Part shown: positions 31,700 to 43,625 of the stretch, piece by piece
Position numbering within the stretch: the first letter of the stretch is position 1
How the letters are laid out: every line of letters begins with the position of its first letter
Source: Acomys russatus
Lineage: Eukaryota; Chordata; Mammalia; Rodentia; Muridae
Reading direction: 5' to 3'
Assembly: GCF_903995435.1 (NCBI RefSeq)
Contig: NC_067145.1
Coordinates: forward strand, 1 to 64,000
DNA: 64,000 nucleotides
Notes under the pieces: model-generated
Told to the model about the DNA's origin: nothing
Database searches by the model: none
What the model saw: only the letters and a program-made list of their open reading frames with translations
Translations under genes and position numbers: made by a program

Positions 31700-31927
31700 T
31701 ACAGAAGGGTTTGTTTGTTTATTTTATCTAATTTCTTTTCTGTGTATGGTTGTTTTGCTTGCCTGTCTATCCATGGATCACATGCCTGGCTGGTGCCAGC
31801 AGAGGTCAGCAAAGTGAGTTCGATCCTATGGACCCAGAGCTTCACACAATTGTGATTTCTGTGGGTACTAGGAGTCAAACCTGGAATCTCAAATAGAGAT
31901 GCCAGTAAGCCATCTCTGCAGCCCCTT
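31700..31927 (-). mobile_element. B2/B3-like SINE (antisense)
   Basis: Ends taagccatctctgcagcccc, the antisense B2 head; the interior is diverged. Confidence 0.65.
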
Positions 31928-32145
31928 GATATGTTCTTTCAATGTTTCTGATAGCAGTTAATTAAAAATCTCTCTCTCTGTTCAGATAGGAATAAAAATA
32001 ATAACTTCAATTCCAAATTCAAACACACACAGTAGAAATGGAATATTTTTAGAATGGCATGCAAATGTGCTACCTCTTATCTTTGAAGAAGCTGCCTTTC
32101 ATAGTTCCTCAAGACATAGCATGTAATATTGCACATGGGAATTAA

Positions 32146-32148
<3 letters not shown>

Positions 32149-32185
<37 letters not shown>
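32149..32185. repeat. (CA)n microsatellite
   Basis: About 18 CA repeats. Confidence 0.95.
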
Positions 32186-32188
<3 letters not shown>

Positions 32189-32189
32189 T

Positions 32190-32442
32190 AATATGATGTC
32201 TTATTCACTGTTCTATTGCTGTGAAAAAACACTATGACCAAGGCAACACTTACAGAAGAAAGCATTTAATTGTGGCTTGCTTACAGTTTCAGAGGATGGT
32301 CTGTTCCCATCATGCTGAGGAGCCTGGTGTCTTTCAGGCAGATAGTGCTCTCCTCTTCCAGGCGATTCTACATCATATCTAATTGATGCAAATGACACTG
32401 GCATGGGCCACAACAACACACATATTATACACACCTGAATAA
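32190..32442 (+). repeat. Common rodent interspersed repeat, unassigned family
   Basis: cactgttctattgctgtgaa followed by ccaaggcaac and tggcttgcttacagtttcag is a string I associate with a widespread rodent medium-reiterated repeat (possibly RMER1-like). The family name is from memory and uncertain. Confidence 0.4.
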
Positions 32443-32791
32443 GTCAGGCTATGCAAACTGACATTTTATTTTATTTTATTTTTAATGCTTTATGTTGAAC
32501 ATATTACAGAAAATACATGCTGAATTTTTTCTAATAGACACACTGGAAATGAATTCTGTTCAAGAAGTATTTGTAATACAAAGACAACAATCAAGATTTT
32601 TTTTCTAAAGGCGCATCATGTAGACAGATGAATTCATATGATTGTCAAAAATATGCATGTTAAGTTTTCTTTTCCCAGTTAAAATGAATGGAGATGCAGG
32701 AACTCTGTGTATTCCCATATACAACTTATGTAAGTTTGCTCTGTATATAACAAACTGGCTGTTATAATAAGTTTTTTTTAAAGCTAATTAT

Positions 32792-32942
32792 AGTCGGGCG
32801 TGGTGGTGCACGCCTTTAATCCCAGCACTCGGGAGGCAGAGGCAGGTAGATCGCTGTGAGTTCGAGGCCAGCCTGGTCTACAAAGTGAGTCAAGGACAGT
32901 CAAGGCTACACAGCGAAACCCTGTCTTGAAAAACAAAACAAA
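32792..32942 (+). mobile_element. B1 SINE, first of a head-to-tail pair
   Basis: gggcgtggtggtgcacgcct through cagcgaaaccctgtcttg. Confidence 0.93.
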
Positions 32943-33115
32943 GCCAGGCATGCTGGTGCACGCCTTTAATCCCAGCACTCGGGAGGCAGAGGCAGGCGGA
33001 TCACTATGAGTTCGAGGCCAGCCTGGTCTACAAAGGGAGTCTAGGACAGCCAAGGCTACACAGAGAAACCTTGTCATAAAAAACAAACAAACAAACAAAA
33101 AACAAAAAAAGAAAG
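32943..33115 (+). mobile_element. B1 SINE, second of the pair
   Basis: gccaggcatgctggtgcacg, starting in the A-tail of the previous B1; ends in a mixed A-rich tail. Confidence 0.93.
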
Positions 33116-33179
33116 AAAACGAAAAAGAAACAAACAAAAAGAAAGCTAATTGTGTGAAAAAAAAAAAAAAAAAACAAAA

Positions 33180-34050
33180 AAAACACAAGAAAACCAGAAA
33201 CTACATTCAACACTGACCAGAGCAAGGAAGAACTGACATCTTTTCACCTTACAAGTTACCGAACCAATGAAGATCATACATGGTTACCAGGAGAATGCTA
33301 GGCCCTCCTGGACAGACAAGGCAAGGCTGATAGGAATGGACCAGGAAAGGATCCTCCAAATGAACTGGCAGCAGTTCTTAACAAGTACTGGGCACTCCAT
33401 GGAGCACAATGCCAAGGTGCAAATGGGATGCCCAAATGGGCGTATGGTAGGCTTCATAGAACTGTGACAGATAGCCAACAAGAAATTTTTGTACCCCTAA
33501 GAACTCTACCCTCGTGGTTGTTTGAAATGTCAATTTTAGAATTCCCAGAAACACACACCCTTTATCTTGCCAAAATCTAAACTGGCCATAATCATACTCA
33601 TTCAATTTAATTTGACCTTGATAACTTAAAATGAGAATGCCTTTCTCTTTTTTCTACAATACATTTTGTATTTATATGAAGGGAATTGGAACTTAATAGT
33701 ACCCTAGTTGACAAAGTCCTATTACAGCTAGGCTTGCTTTCTAAAAGAGAAGATAAATGGTTCAGTTGTCATTGAGATAGAGCTTCTTGATCCACTAGCT
33801 TGACTCTTTCCTTTGCAATCGTGCCAAGCAGACAGAAAAGAAGAGAGACACTGAACTCCTTGGTAACATAGTAAGTGATCTGTTCCTGAGGCCCATGTAG
33901 CATGTAGGATGATCATAGTCCCCACTGTCATCCTATTTTAGTGTTCATCCAGGGACAGACTAAATTGTAATGGGGTCTAACATGATGTTTATGAAAGAGA
34001 TTTCCCCCACTTCACTGTAATACACCTATGTCATACTTTAATGAATTTCA
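33180..34050. other. Unassigned unique-looking region
   Basis: Moderate complexity with open stretches on both strands at 33,267-33,605, none with a recognisable domain, plus a T-rich part near 33,640. It may be an old ERV or processed-transcript remnant; nothing supports a gene. Confidence 0.35.
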
Positions 34051-34054
34051 AATG

Positions 34055-34232
34055 CTTTTATTATTTTTAAACTATTTATTTATTAAATATACAGTGTTTT
34101 TGCTTGCATGCACACCAGATCTTATTTTAGGTGGTTTTGAGCCACGTGATTGCTGGAAATTGAACTCATGACCCTTGAAAGAACAAGCAGTGCTCTTAAC
34201 CTCTGAGCCATCTATATCTCCAGCCCAATGCT
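34055..34232 (-). mobile_element. B2 SINE (antisense)
   Basis: ggaaattgaactcatgaccc, then ctcttaacctctgagccatc and ctccagccc. Confidence 0.85.
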
Positions 34233-34503
34233 TTTATTCTTAACATTCCCTGATCTTTTATTGTAGGTAAACAAACAAACAAACAAACGATGAGACTTAT
34301 TATATAAGAAAAGAGATGGTGTATTAATCTAATCTGTTTTACACGGTCATGGTCACTGATATTTGGCTCCACAGTTAACTTTTATGGTTTGAACGTGTAC
34401 TTCAGTTGACAGGTATGGAAGAGTGGGAATGCTCTTTTGGAGTCCAGGCAATTCCATCATAATCACAAGTAGTTGAACAAGTAGCTACAAGATGTGAGAT
34501 TTT

Positions 34504-34690
34504 TAGCTGGGTGAGGTGGTGCACACCTTTAATCTCAGCACTTGGGAGGCAGAGGCACGCAGATCACTGTGACTTTGGGGCCAACTTGGTCTACAAAGTG
34601 AGTGCAGGATAGCCAAGATAACATAAAGAAACCCTGTCTCAAAAAAAAAAAAACAAAAAAAACAAAAAAACAAAAAACAAACAAGCAGAA
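34504..34690 (+). mobile_element. B1 SINE
   Basis: agctgggtgaggtggtgcac; slightly diverged body with a long A-rich tail. Confidence 0.88.
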
Positions 34691-34849
34691 AAAAAATAGA
34701 TTTGAGGTTTTTTCTGCTGTATTTTGTTCTTGCTTTGGTCTGTTCATTCTTTTCCCTGCTCTGATTCTTTGTGGAGCAGGATTGTTTATTTTATGGCAAC
34801 ATATGTTGTAAATGTAACAGTTTGATTTAAGAATGTGATTTTAAAAAAG

Positions 34850-35160
34850 TAGTTTCCAATAAGAGCTGATGAAAGAGGTGGTATATAAATGAGAATGGCT
34901 CCCATAGACTCATATGTTTGAAGATTTCCTTTCCAGCCTGTGGCACTATTCGGGAAGGAGCACATCTGTGGTCTTTTTGAAAGCAGAATGTCAGATGGGT
35001 GGACTCTGAGGCTTTAAAAGCTTATGACCATGCCCATGGTGCTCACTACCTCTTACCTGAGCTTCAAGATGTAACTCTTCTTGATGCCACATGTTTATGT
35101 TCCAATCATTGATTCTAACCCTTTGGAGCTGTCAGCCCAATTTGATGCTGAAAGCTATAA
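34850..35160 (+). repeat. Old interspersed repeat, possibly hAT-Charlie (URR1-like)
   Basis: gagctgatgaaagaggtggt then gagaatggctcccatagact and catatgtttgaa is a string common in rodent genomes. Family assignment is from memory. Confidence 0.35.
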
Positions 35161-35389
35161 TTTGCCTTGGCCATAGTGTGTTTTATGATAGCAATACAAA
35201 GGGAAGTATAGAGAAGTTCAGAACACAGAAAATCTCACCCTCCCTACAAAAATTAGGTAGGAATTTTTCTCCTAATTTTAGTTCTACAGCAAGCAGCGTC
35301 AGTCCCATGATTCTGATGTTAGGAGTGATGCTACGAGGAACACGTCTAGACTTCCATGAAAAAGCAACCCTGTTAAGAACATCCTCTTA

Positions 35390-35545
35390 GCTGGGTGGTG
35401 GTGGTGCACGCCTTTAATCCCAGCACTCTGGAGACAGAGGCAGGTGGATCATTGTGAGTTTGAGTCAAACCTGGTCCACAAAGGGAGTCCAGGACAGCCA
35501 AGGCTACACAGAGAAACCTTGTCTCAAAGCCCACCACCCCAAAAA
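35390..35545 (+). mobile_element. B1 SINE
   Basis: agctgggtggtggtggtgca, gggagtccaggacagccaag, then an A/C-rich tail. Confidence 0.92.
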
Positions 35546-36114
35546 AGAACATCCTCTTTGTCCTCTAACTACATAAATATCAGATAATTTCTCCGATGCC
35601 TCTTCTCTAGAAGAATGTCATGATAACAATAATGGTTCAGAGGGACAGGATCAAATATATACTACTATTTATTACAGATTCAATATGTATTTTATATTAC
35701 AGTATAATTAGTGCATCAAGGTCAGCTGGGGTTCTAAATAAGACCCTGTCTCAAACAAAAGACACAAATAAAAATTATATTTTTTAAAAGACAGCAACTC
35801 CATTTTTCCTTTCACTAATTAACATAATGTTAAAATTTGATTTATTTCTACAATGTCCCCAATACAATTTTTGTAATAATGTCCCAAGATAAAGAACAAC
35901 TTGTTTATTGATAATTACACAACATAAATTGTTTCCATTGTTCATGCTCTGAGAATTGGCTGATAGTTAACTAAATTACTAACTGTAAAAAATCTGTAAT
36001 CACTTGCTAAGTACCTCAGACTAGAGCCTTACTATAAAAATCCTCCCTGGTTTACACTGGTCTTCTTCTCTCTCCTACTTCAGAGGAGATTTCAAGTTTG
36101 GCCCAGGCAGAAAA

Positions 36115-36300
36115 AAAATTTATTATTTTATTTTATTTTATTTTATTTTATTTTTTTTTTAAAGACAAAATTTCTCTGTGTTAGCCTTGACTGTCCTGGA
36201 CTCTCTTTGTAGACCAGTCTGGCCTTGAACTCACAGTGATCCAACTGCCTACTTCTCCCTAATGCTGGGATTAAAGGCATATGCCATCATGCCTGGTAAA
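36115..36300 (-). mobile_element. B1 SINE (antisense) with (TTTTA)n tail
   Basis: A (TTTTA)n lead is followed by aatttctctgtgttagcctt, agtctggccttgaactcaca and gctgggattaaaggcatatg. Confidence 0.88.
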
Positions 36301-36634
36301 AAATATATATATATTTTTTAACCTTACAATATTTTGATGGTTGTTTCTGCTTTGAGACACTACAACAACAGTCACCTTTTGAAATGGTTTAAATGTCCAC
36401 TGTAGTTGTGTGATACTGTGGAAGTGACTATGTAATCAGCATGACCTCAAGTTCATGATTCCAAAGTTCTGGGATTAGTGGCATGTGCTACCATACTTGG
36501 CAATATTCACTTTTGAAAATGATTGTATGTATAGGCCTTGGTGGAAGACATCTGAAATGACATTAAGAGGTATTATAGTGCCCTATTCTCCAATGCCCCT
36601 TTTTATCTGTTATTTATTTTTTTCTTCTTTTTCA

Positions 36635-36755
36635 ATGTGTGCGTGTCTGTTTACTATGTAGCACAGTATTTCCTCAAATCCACAGTGATCACCATGCCCC
36701 TGTGCTCTAAGTGCTGGGATTAAAGGAATGCACTCCTATGCCCAGCTTCAACAAT
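36635..36755 (-). mobile_element. B1 SINE fragment (antisense)
   Basis: tcaaatccacagtgatcacc then agtgctgggattaaaggaat. Confidence 0.7.
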
Positions 36756-36779
36756 ATATCTGGAATTAACTAAACCCAA

Positions 36780-37205
36780 ATAGTTGGATAATGTGGGGAA
36801 TTTTCCTTAAACACAGCATTTGGAGTAGGGAAACTCTTGTTTAATCTGGATCTCCTGAGGGGATAGGATTCACCTTTAATCTAGGCCATAGCTTCTGCTT
36901 GCATTCTACATACATGAAGGACATTGCAAATGACAGTTCTTTACTTTGTCTGCTTGCCCTATGTCTGGCTAGTAAGTTCATCTCTTACTGAGATTAGCAG
37001 CTTCTTCTTTGGGATTCTGCTATGTACTGAAGACCAACTGACACCTCCAGACACACGGACTGAACGTCTACTGGATTCCTCAACTTGCCATTGTTAGTCA
37101 GCCACTGTTGGACTAGTTGGACCACAGCCAGTGAGATATAAATCCCCTTTCTACATACACACAGCGACTCATTCTATCAGCTGTATTCACCTGGGGAACC
37201 TTGAC
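36780..37205 (+). repeat. Interspersed repeat-like segment at the arm boundary
   Basis: gtactgaagaccaactgaca and gtctactggattcctcaact resemble a widespread rodent repeat whose family name I cannot give. It lies just outside the right arm's inner breakpoint. Confidence 0.35.
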
Positions 37206-37265
37206 TAATACAGCTGTGTATTTGTTTGTCACTTTCCCACTGAGGAAGATCTGCAGCTAACAGTG

Positions 37266-39310
37266 CTTTACAGAGGATGCTAGGTTTCCCTCTTTTCTCC
37301 AGGGTTGTCTGATTCCTACCAGGTAACACGTTGCAGGAGTTTACCTGAACCCAGCTTGAAGAAACAAAACAAAAGTCGTGTCTCCGAAATCTCTCTTTAA
37401 TTGTGGGACCGATTGATAATTTCACTGCCAATTGAGTATTGGGCTCTGCAAGTTACCCACATAGGTACAGGAGGAAGAAGGGGAGGTGCCTGCTGGGTGT
37501 TGTGACACAGTGAAGTCAGGGTCTCTGTGCACAAACAGGAGGGAGGAGCCTGTGGCTGAGGGGAGGAAGCTCAAGTGGTGGATCCTCCCTAGGCTAGTCA
37601 GAAAGATGACATTAAGGCTATGTCCCTCCAGGGGCACACTCTCACCCTAAGGGAGGTGCTAGTGTTACTCAAGACTCCTCGTCCAATCAGGGCCTCCGGG
37701 TGTCCAGAGAAGGCGGGTTCTGCATGGCGCCTAGCTACAGGTTCAGCTGGAAAGCTGAGCTGTCTTGAATGGTTTGGTGTGCTGTGCTTTGAGCACTGCT
37801 GCTGGGCCCTGTGAAGGAAGCTCAGGCAAGCTCCAAAGTTGTGGCATGGCGAACTCAGGGTCACTGCCCACAACGGGGAGGAGCAGAAAGGTGAGCAGCA
37901 GCCCCTGGTGTGGTGTGGTGCTTCCTCCCTGGGGCTGTGTGGTAAGCACAGGCTAGATTGGGCAACCTGTGAGGTCCCTTGTGGTCCTAGTTGGGCCCAC
38001 GGCCGCTGAAAAAAACTGAATCAGGGTTCACCTGAAAGAGGGAGTGGGGATTGAAAGTAGGATACAGAGAAGCAAGAAATAACGAATCGAGTCAAGAAAT
38101 TTCTGATCAAGACTCACTTTATTGCCAACCAGCAGGAACATATATAGAGCAAGGTCAATAGGATCTATTCTAATCTCACTCACCCTAGCCCCTGAGCAAG
38201 AATACAATAGACTAAATCGCTCCCTGTAGAACTTCCTAGTTCTCTGAGTAGTTCCTTGTAAGAACTTCCTAGATCCTCTGGGTGGTTCCAAGTTGGGACT
38301 TCCCTACTTCTTTCAAAGGTAAATAGTCCAAGGATAGCCTGGAACACAAGACCTCGTGAGGCGAAGGTCACAGCATACAGCCAAAGCACAGGATTGCTGA
38401 CATGGCAGAATTTGGCATGGCTTCTTCCCACATATCACTGCTGGACCCAGCTGTGGCCTTTGAATAACTTCACTATGGGGCTTGCATTTGGGTAAAGCTT
38501 TTGGGGCAGGACTGGGGTACAGAAACATCTGAGGCAGGATGCCAAACTCAGAGATCTTTTGTTTCTCTAAGATCTTTTACAATTTCTGCCCTTCGACTTT
38601 AACATTTAGGTGTAAGATCCATTTGGAGTTAATATTGTGGAGGTTGTAAAAGGCATCACATGTGTTGGGGAGCACTGCAGTGTTAAGCTGTGACGGAGAA
38701 AGTAAAATTGATGATGTAAAGCATTAGCCCATGCTTTCAAAACAGAGACACCAAGTAGAATTTAGGTGAGGGAGGACTGCCTTCAAGATACCACACAGAT
38801 AAGTAGTATGCTCACCCAACCTGTTAGAGATTAGGATGCTAGGAGATATATGCTTGCTTACTAGGATTGTCCAGACATTTGGCTCTAAACCATGGCAAAG
38901 GAGTCACCCCTTACTATGACCAGCCACTAGGCCTATCTTCATGCAAAGGACAAGCTTCTAACTAGCTGCTCAAGTATTGAGAATAAAGTAGAACTCCTCT
39001 ACAGCAAGGGCCAATGCTTACGAGAGCTGGTAATGTTGGGGCCAGGACCTTTAGGGAGGTGTTGCTTCAGCTCCTGAGGACACAAGTCTTGTCACTACCT
39101 AGAGCTCTGGTTCTCAGTCCCAAGGGCTCTGTGGGCTTAACCAGTGATACACCCGAGATGCCCTGTGTTCCCATTCTGCAGGTTGTTTCATTGGACTCCT
39201 CTTGAGTTGTAGCAGAGTTTCTCCTGATGTCATAAATGTCTCCCATTTTTTTCCAGTTACCCACTTTAAGAAGTATACAACATGCTATTCTTAAAAAGGG
39301 TACTTAGCAT
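37266..39310 (-). repeat. P2' block (partner of P2)
   Basis: Matches 8,955-11,118 in reverse. Its inner 240 bp is ~97% identical by eye. It has one CCAAT unit fewer and an inserted LTR. Confidence 0.8.
37995..38432 (-). mobile_element. Inserted LTR, ERVK-like, right arm only
   Basis: Interrupts P2' between ggtcctag and tggacccagctg, which are nearly contiguous in the left arm (9,825-9,850). On the minus strand it begins near tgtgggaagaagcc, has a ctatatatg TATA-like box and an aataaag polyadenylation signal, and ends near ctgattca. No internal ERV region, so a solo LTR. The target duplication was not resolved. Confidence 0.65.
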
Positions 39311-39607
39311 AACTCAGGGTTGATTTTACTTGAAATCGTTTACAAAATTTCTGTGGAGGCTTGGGAATATAGCTTGGTGGGACAGCACTTGCCTAATATG
39401 CAGAAAGCCTGGATTTACTTCCAGGTATTTGGATTTGTGTGGTGGAGCTGAAGGACAAATTCAGAAATACGACCAGATGGCAGATCCATGAAAGTGGTTT
39501 TATTGGGGAGGGGGATACAGAGACTGTTTCTGGAGACACAGGAGGGTGAGAGAGGCATGGCAGATGGAAGAAATTCTCTTCATAAGATGACTCCAAAGAT
39601 AGGTGAA

Positions 39608-39785
39608 AGGAGGCAGGTGGGGTGACGCACGCTTTTAATCCCAGCACTTGGAACGCAGAGGCAGTTTGATTACTGTGAGTTCAAGGCCAGCCTGGTCTAC
39701 AAAGTGAGTCTAGGACAGCCAAGGCTACACAGAGAAATCCTGTCTCAAAAATAAAACAAAACAAAAAATAGAAACAAAAAAACAA
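39608..39785 (+). mobile_element. B1 SINE, full length
   Basis: ggtggggtgacgcacgcttt through cagagaaatcctgtctcaaa. Orthologous to the shortened left-arm B1 at 8,462-8,548. Confidence 0.9.
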
Positions 39786-42700
39786 ACCAAAAAAAGGGGC
39801 CAAAAGTGCACACATGGCTTAGTGGACTTCTTTCCAGGGCAGCTGTGAAGTTGTCTGTGTCCTCACTGCAGGTCTTCAGGGCTGCTGGGGTGCTTGTGTT
39901 GTTGCCTGCATTCCTCACTTTCAGTTACTATAAAAGGAAATGAGGAACCAGAAAGGGGCTGATGGTGAAGAGAGGGGATATGGATGATTTTTGTTTTTTC
40001 CATCAGGCAGATTCCTGCTGATCTGAGGTGTTGTCTCTCAGGATGTAGCTGATCCTCTCAGTCAGAGCATATGGGATTGTCATTTGCATCTGTATCTGTG
40101 GCCAGGGGCTGATAACTCTGTGAAAGTAACTGATTAAAGGTTTGGTTAGAGACCTTTCACATTTGCTGTTGGAGGAATGTAGAGAAGAAGTTACTACAGC
40201 AGGATGCAAACAGTAAGATCAGGGAAATGAGCAGAATGCGGGTCAAGAAGGATGAAATGCACTTCATGCGGGTTCTCAGCGCTCCAGGGGTTAGAAGCCG
40301 CCAGCTGTTCCCTTTGCTTTGGTTGCCTGAAGTTGTGGTGTCTTATCTTTTACTGTACCTGACTGGTTGACATAAAAACAGCATGTCTCTTGGGAAAAGA
40401 GACAAAGATCACCCTTTTCAGCCATAGGAGGTCTAGTCCTCGTCGATTCTGGAGTACCACCACTGCCAACCAGTTGATTTGACCATGATGAGTTAATATT
40501 GTCTGAGCCACTTGCTGGAGGTCCTGAATAATCTAAGAAATCTCATAATATAATTTAGTGAAGTACCATTCCTGTTGTCTCAGCTCTGATACAGGCAGTA
40601 ATTACTGCAACAGCAAGGAGGACATAACTTGAACTACCCACTTATTAAGATGGGGAGCTGCTGAATCCACAATGTGGAATGGTAAAGGTTCTTCTCCATA
40701 TGTCACGCCTAATGTGGAGAAGAGAAGCAGCAGAGTTCAAGTTCCTGATGGACCAGCAGGTAGACAATGATACACCTGAGTACAAGGAAGAATTGAGGTG
40801 CTGTGAGCAGTAGGGCATTAGGGCTGAGATAAGCTGTGCAGGATTCTTGTTTTGTTGCAGTCCAGGGAACTTAACGTTCCTACAGAACGTGTCCCAGATG
40901 CCTTGAGATAACTTTATAAGCCAAAGGTGGTGTAGTAAAAAGGGTAGGGGTTGTAGCAATGCCGGATTTGGGGCACTTGGTGAATGGCAAGGTGCAGTTA
41001 CTTAGCAGAGTAACTGGGAACACTGTCAGTGGCAGTTCTGAGCTGTTCCCAGGAGGTACACAGAGCCAGCAATCGGCCAAGCAGCCAGGCTGGGTTATGT
41101 TAAGAAACTTGTAGATGTAAGAGACAAGGTCAGAGTCTGAAGTGAGAGAGGAAATGACAAATTTGTGTTGTTTAGGATAGGGGAAGTCAGAAAGGCAATG
41201 ACCTTAGATGAGATTTAATCACTTTCTCCACCTCTTGTATATTAAATGATTGGGAGATTGGGATATATTTTCTCTGCATATGAATTACACTTATTGGAGG
41301 AAGTTCGGGCATGTAGCGGTAGGAGAGTTTACCAGTGATGCATGTTTTCCACCTGGTGTCCCATTGGTCCTAGAAATAAAAGAAGAGTCTCTCTGTAGAG
41401 GTGAAGGAACATCTTCTGTGTGTGTGGATCCGTCACGGCCAATAGGGGCAGCCCCCTTAAGTGTCCAGTCCTTCCTTCCAGAGACTTTCTGTTTGGTAAA
41501 AGAGGAAGTTAACAAGTATTCTGTCAAGAGAGGAGGGAAGGATATGCGGGTAATGGCGATTTCCCTTGGCTTCTGACACCCAGCCATAGAGCAATTTCCC
41601 TATCCTATTTAGAGAGACTGTTATGAACAAATGAAGGTTTCTTGAACTTTGAATCTTGAAATATAAGGGTTACCCTGTACAACAACAGACCAGAGGGGGA
41701 GGAGGGAAACTATGTATCCAATAGAGTAAAGTTAAACTTGGCTGCTAGAGTAAAGCCTCATTTTTCCAGTGTAGGAGGCAAGGTGGTTGGGCTCAGCCTT
41801 CCTCTGGAGCTTAAGGGAGCAGGGCCCTGTTGGAGTTGATATGTAGAAAGGGGCATTATTTTGAAGAGGTGAGTTAAAAGGCCTGAGGTTACATAGGTGA
41901 GGGAAGCCTTCCAGTTATGCAGCTGTGGGAGTCAGAAGACTTACTTTGAAGGGCTCTGTTATTTAGTGGAAAGAGCTGAGGGACATTGGTCTGGAGGAGA
42001 CAAACGGACCTGATCTCTAGTATTTACAGGAGAGGGACAGGGGTTGGGGAAATGGTGGTCAGTAAAGTCTCATAGTAGGGAGCTGAGATGACACAGTAAG
42101 GGGTGAGCACATGGTCAGGGAGGGGTGCTAATTTAAGTGAAAAAACGGGTATTAGGACTGGTTGTCCTGAAATGATCCCAAAGGCTGAAATAGAAACAGG
42201 TTTCTTAGGGAGAGCCCTTAGCCCGAAAAGACCTAGTGGCAGGAATGTCACCCAGTCAAGGTGAAGTCCAGTGACAGTTTAATAAGGATATGTTTTTCAA
42301 AGACCAGGTTATTTGGTCCTATCTTTCCTTAGAACTGTGGGTAGAATGGGATATGAAAATACCAAGGAATGTGTAGGGCTTTAGGTAAGGTCTGGCAAAC
42401 TTGAGATGTGAACTCAGGGTCATTGTCCAACTGAGTTTCTGATGAAGCCAGAGACTCCAAAGTGATGGGTGTTCTCTGGAAGGAGGTGTTAGTAGTGGGA
42501 AAGGCATCCACCCATCCTGAGAATGTGTCTATCTGGACCAGTAGATACCAGGCATGCATGAGTGTGTGCATGTGGGTAAACTCATGTTGCCAGTCTATCC
42601 CAAGGAGGGAGCCTCTAACTTGGAGACTAGCGAAAGTGGGGCTAGGACACCTGGAGTTAGGGTTTGACATCTGACAGGTATTACAGGAGGTAGTAATAGT

Positions 42701-42957
42701 CTTTAAGCTGTTTAAATTCATGGAATTAGGCTGTAGGTGGGTTTTTACCAAAGTTACATAGGGCTTGGATATTAGGATGAATAGGACAGAATTTGATGAG
42801 TATCAGGAGGTGATGTGGGGTTGAGTATTGTAGGGTATGGATTTCTAGTAATGGGTGAGACAAGTTTAGGCTTCCAAAGTCCACAGTCCTAGCTTCCTCA
42901 TCAGTCTAGTTATTTCCTTTAAACACTATGGAATTGTCACTCTGGTGACCTGGTGGC
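39780..42957 (-). mobile_element. Decayed gammaretrovirus-like provirus, right copy
   Basis: Reverse partner of left 5,110-8,215. Transmembrane region at 40,003-40,490 with CX6CC retained (40,378-40,404). Surface region at 40,645-41,587 with a CWLC-type motif. Integrase region at 42,329-42,751, open for 140 codons with zinc-binding cysteines and the DTFSGW core. It stops at ~42,957, where an inverted P fragment begins, so the RNase H part is missing. All genes are broken. Confidence 0.75.
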
Positions 42958-42960
42958 CTG

Positions 42961-43205
42961 TCATAGCAAGCATATATATCCTAGCATCCTAACCTGTAAC
43001 AGGCTGGGTGAGCATAGTACTTATCTGTGGGGTATTTTGAAGGCTCCCTCAGCTAAATTCTACTTGGTATCTCTTACTGTTTTCTAAGCATGGGCAAATG
43101 CTTTACATCATCAATTCTACTCTCTCCATCACAGCTTAACATTGCAGTGCTACCCAACACATGTGATGCCTTTTACAACCTCCACAAAATTAACTCCAAA
43201 TGGAT
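42961..43205 (+). repeat. Inverted P fragment at rearrangement junction
   Basis: agcaagcatatatatcctag to ctccaaatggatctt matches left-arm 9,410-9,658 in the same (plus) orientation, although it sits inside the minus-oriented right arm, whose own copy is at 38,620-38,870. It abuts ERV DNA on the left and L1 3'UTR on the right. Confidence 0.8.
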
Positions 43206-43625
43206 CTTTTAAAAAAATTTTTTATTAATTTATTCAGATTACAACTGAATTGTTATCCCATCACTTGTATCCTCCCATTCCTCCCTCCCTCCTGCTTTCA
43301 TCCTATTCCCTTCCCCTAGGTTTATGACTGAGGGGGACCTCCTCCCCCACTATATAGTCATAGACTATCAAATCTCATTTTGGTAGCCTGCCTATTCTTT
43401 CCTTGAGTGCCACTGGGACTCCCCACCATGGGGAGCTGGTCAAATATAGAGCGCCAGAGTTCATGTCAAAGTCAGTCCCAGCTCTCCACAAAATTGTGGA
43501 GAATGTCCTGTCCATTGAGTAGATCCGAGTACAGGTTCGATGTTTACTATTCTATTGTCCTTGGTTAGGGCAATAGTTTGAGCAGACACCTCTGGGCCCC
43601 AATCTACCCATCACGATGTTCTTTT
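43206..43625 (-). mobile_element. L1 3'UTR fragment (antisense)
   Basis: tttattaatttattcagatt, then a CCTCCCATTCCTCCCTCC-type run and gagggggacctcctccccc resemble the 3'UTR of the L1 at 16,620-17,000. No ORF2 sequence is attached. Confidence 0.8.
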
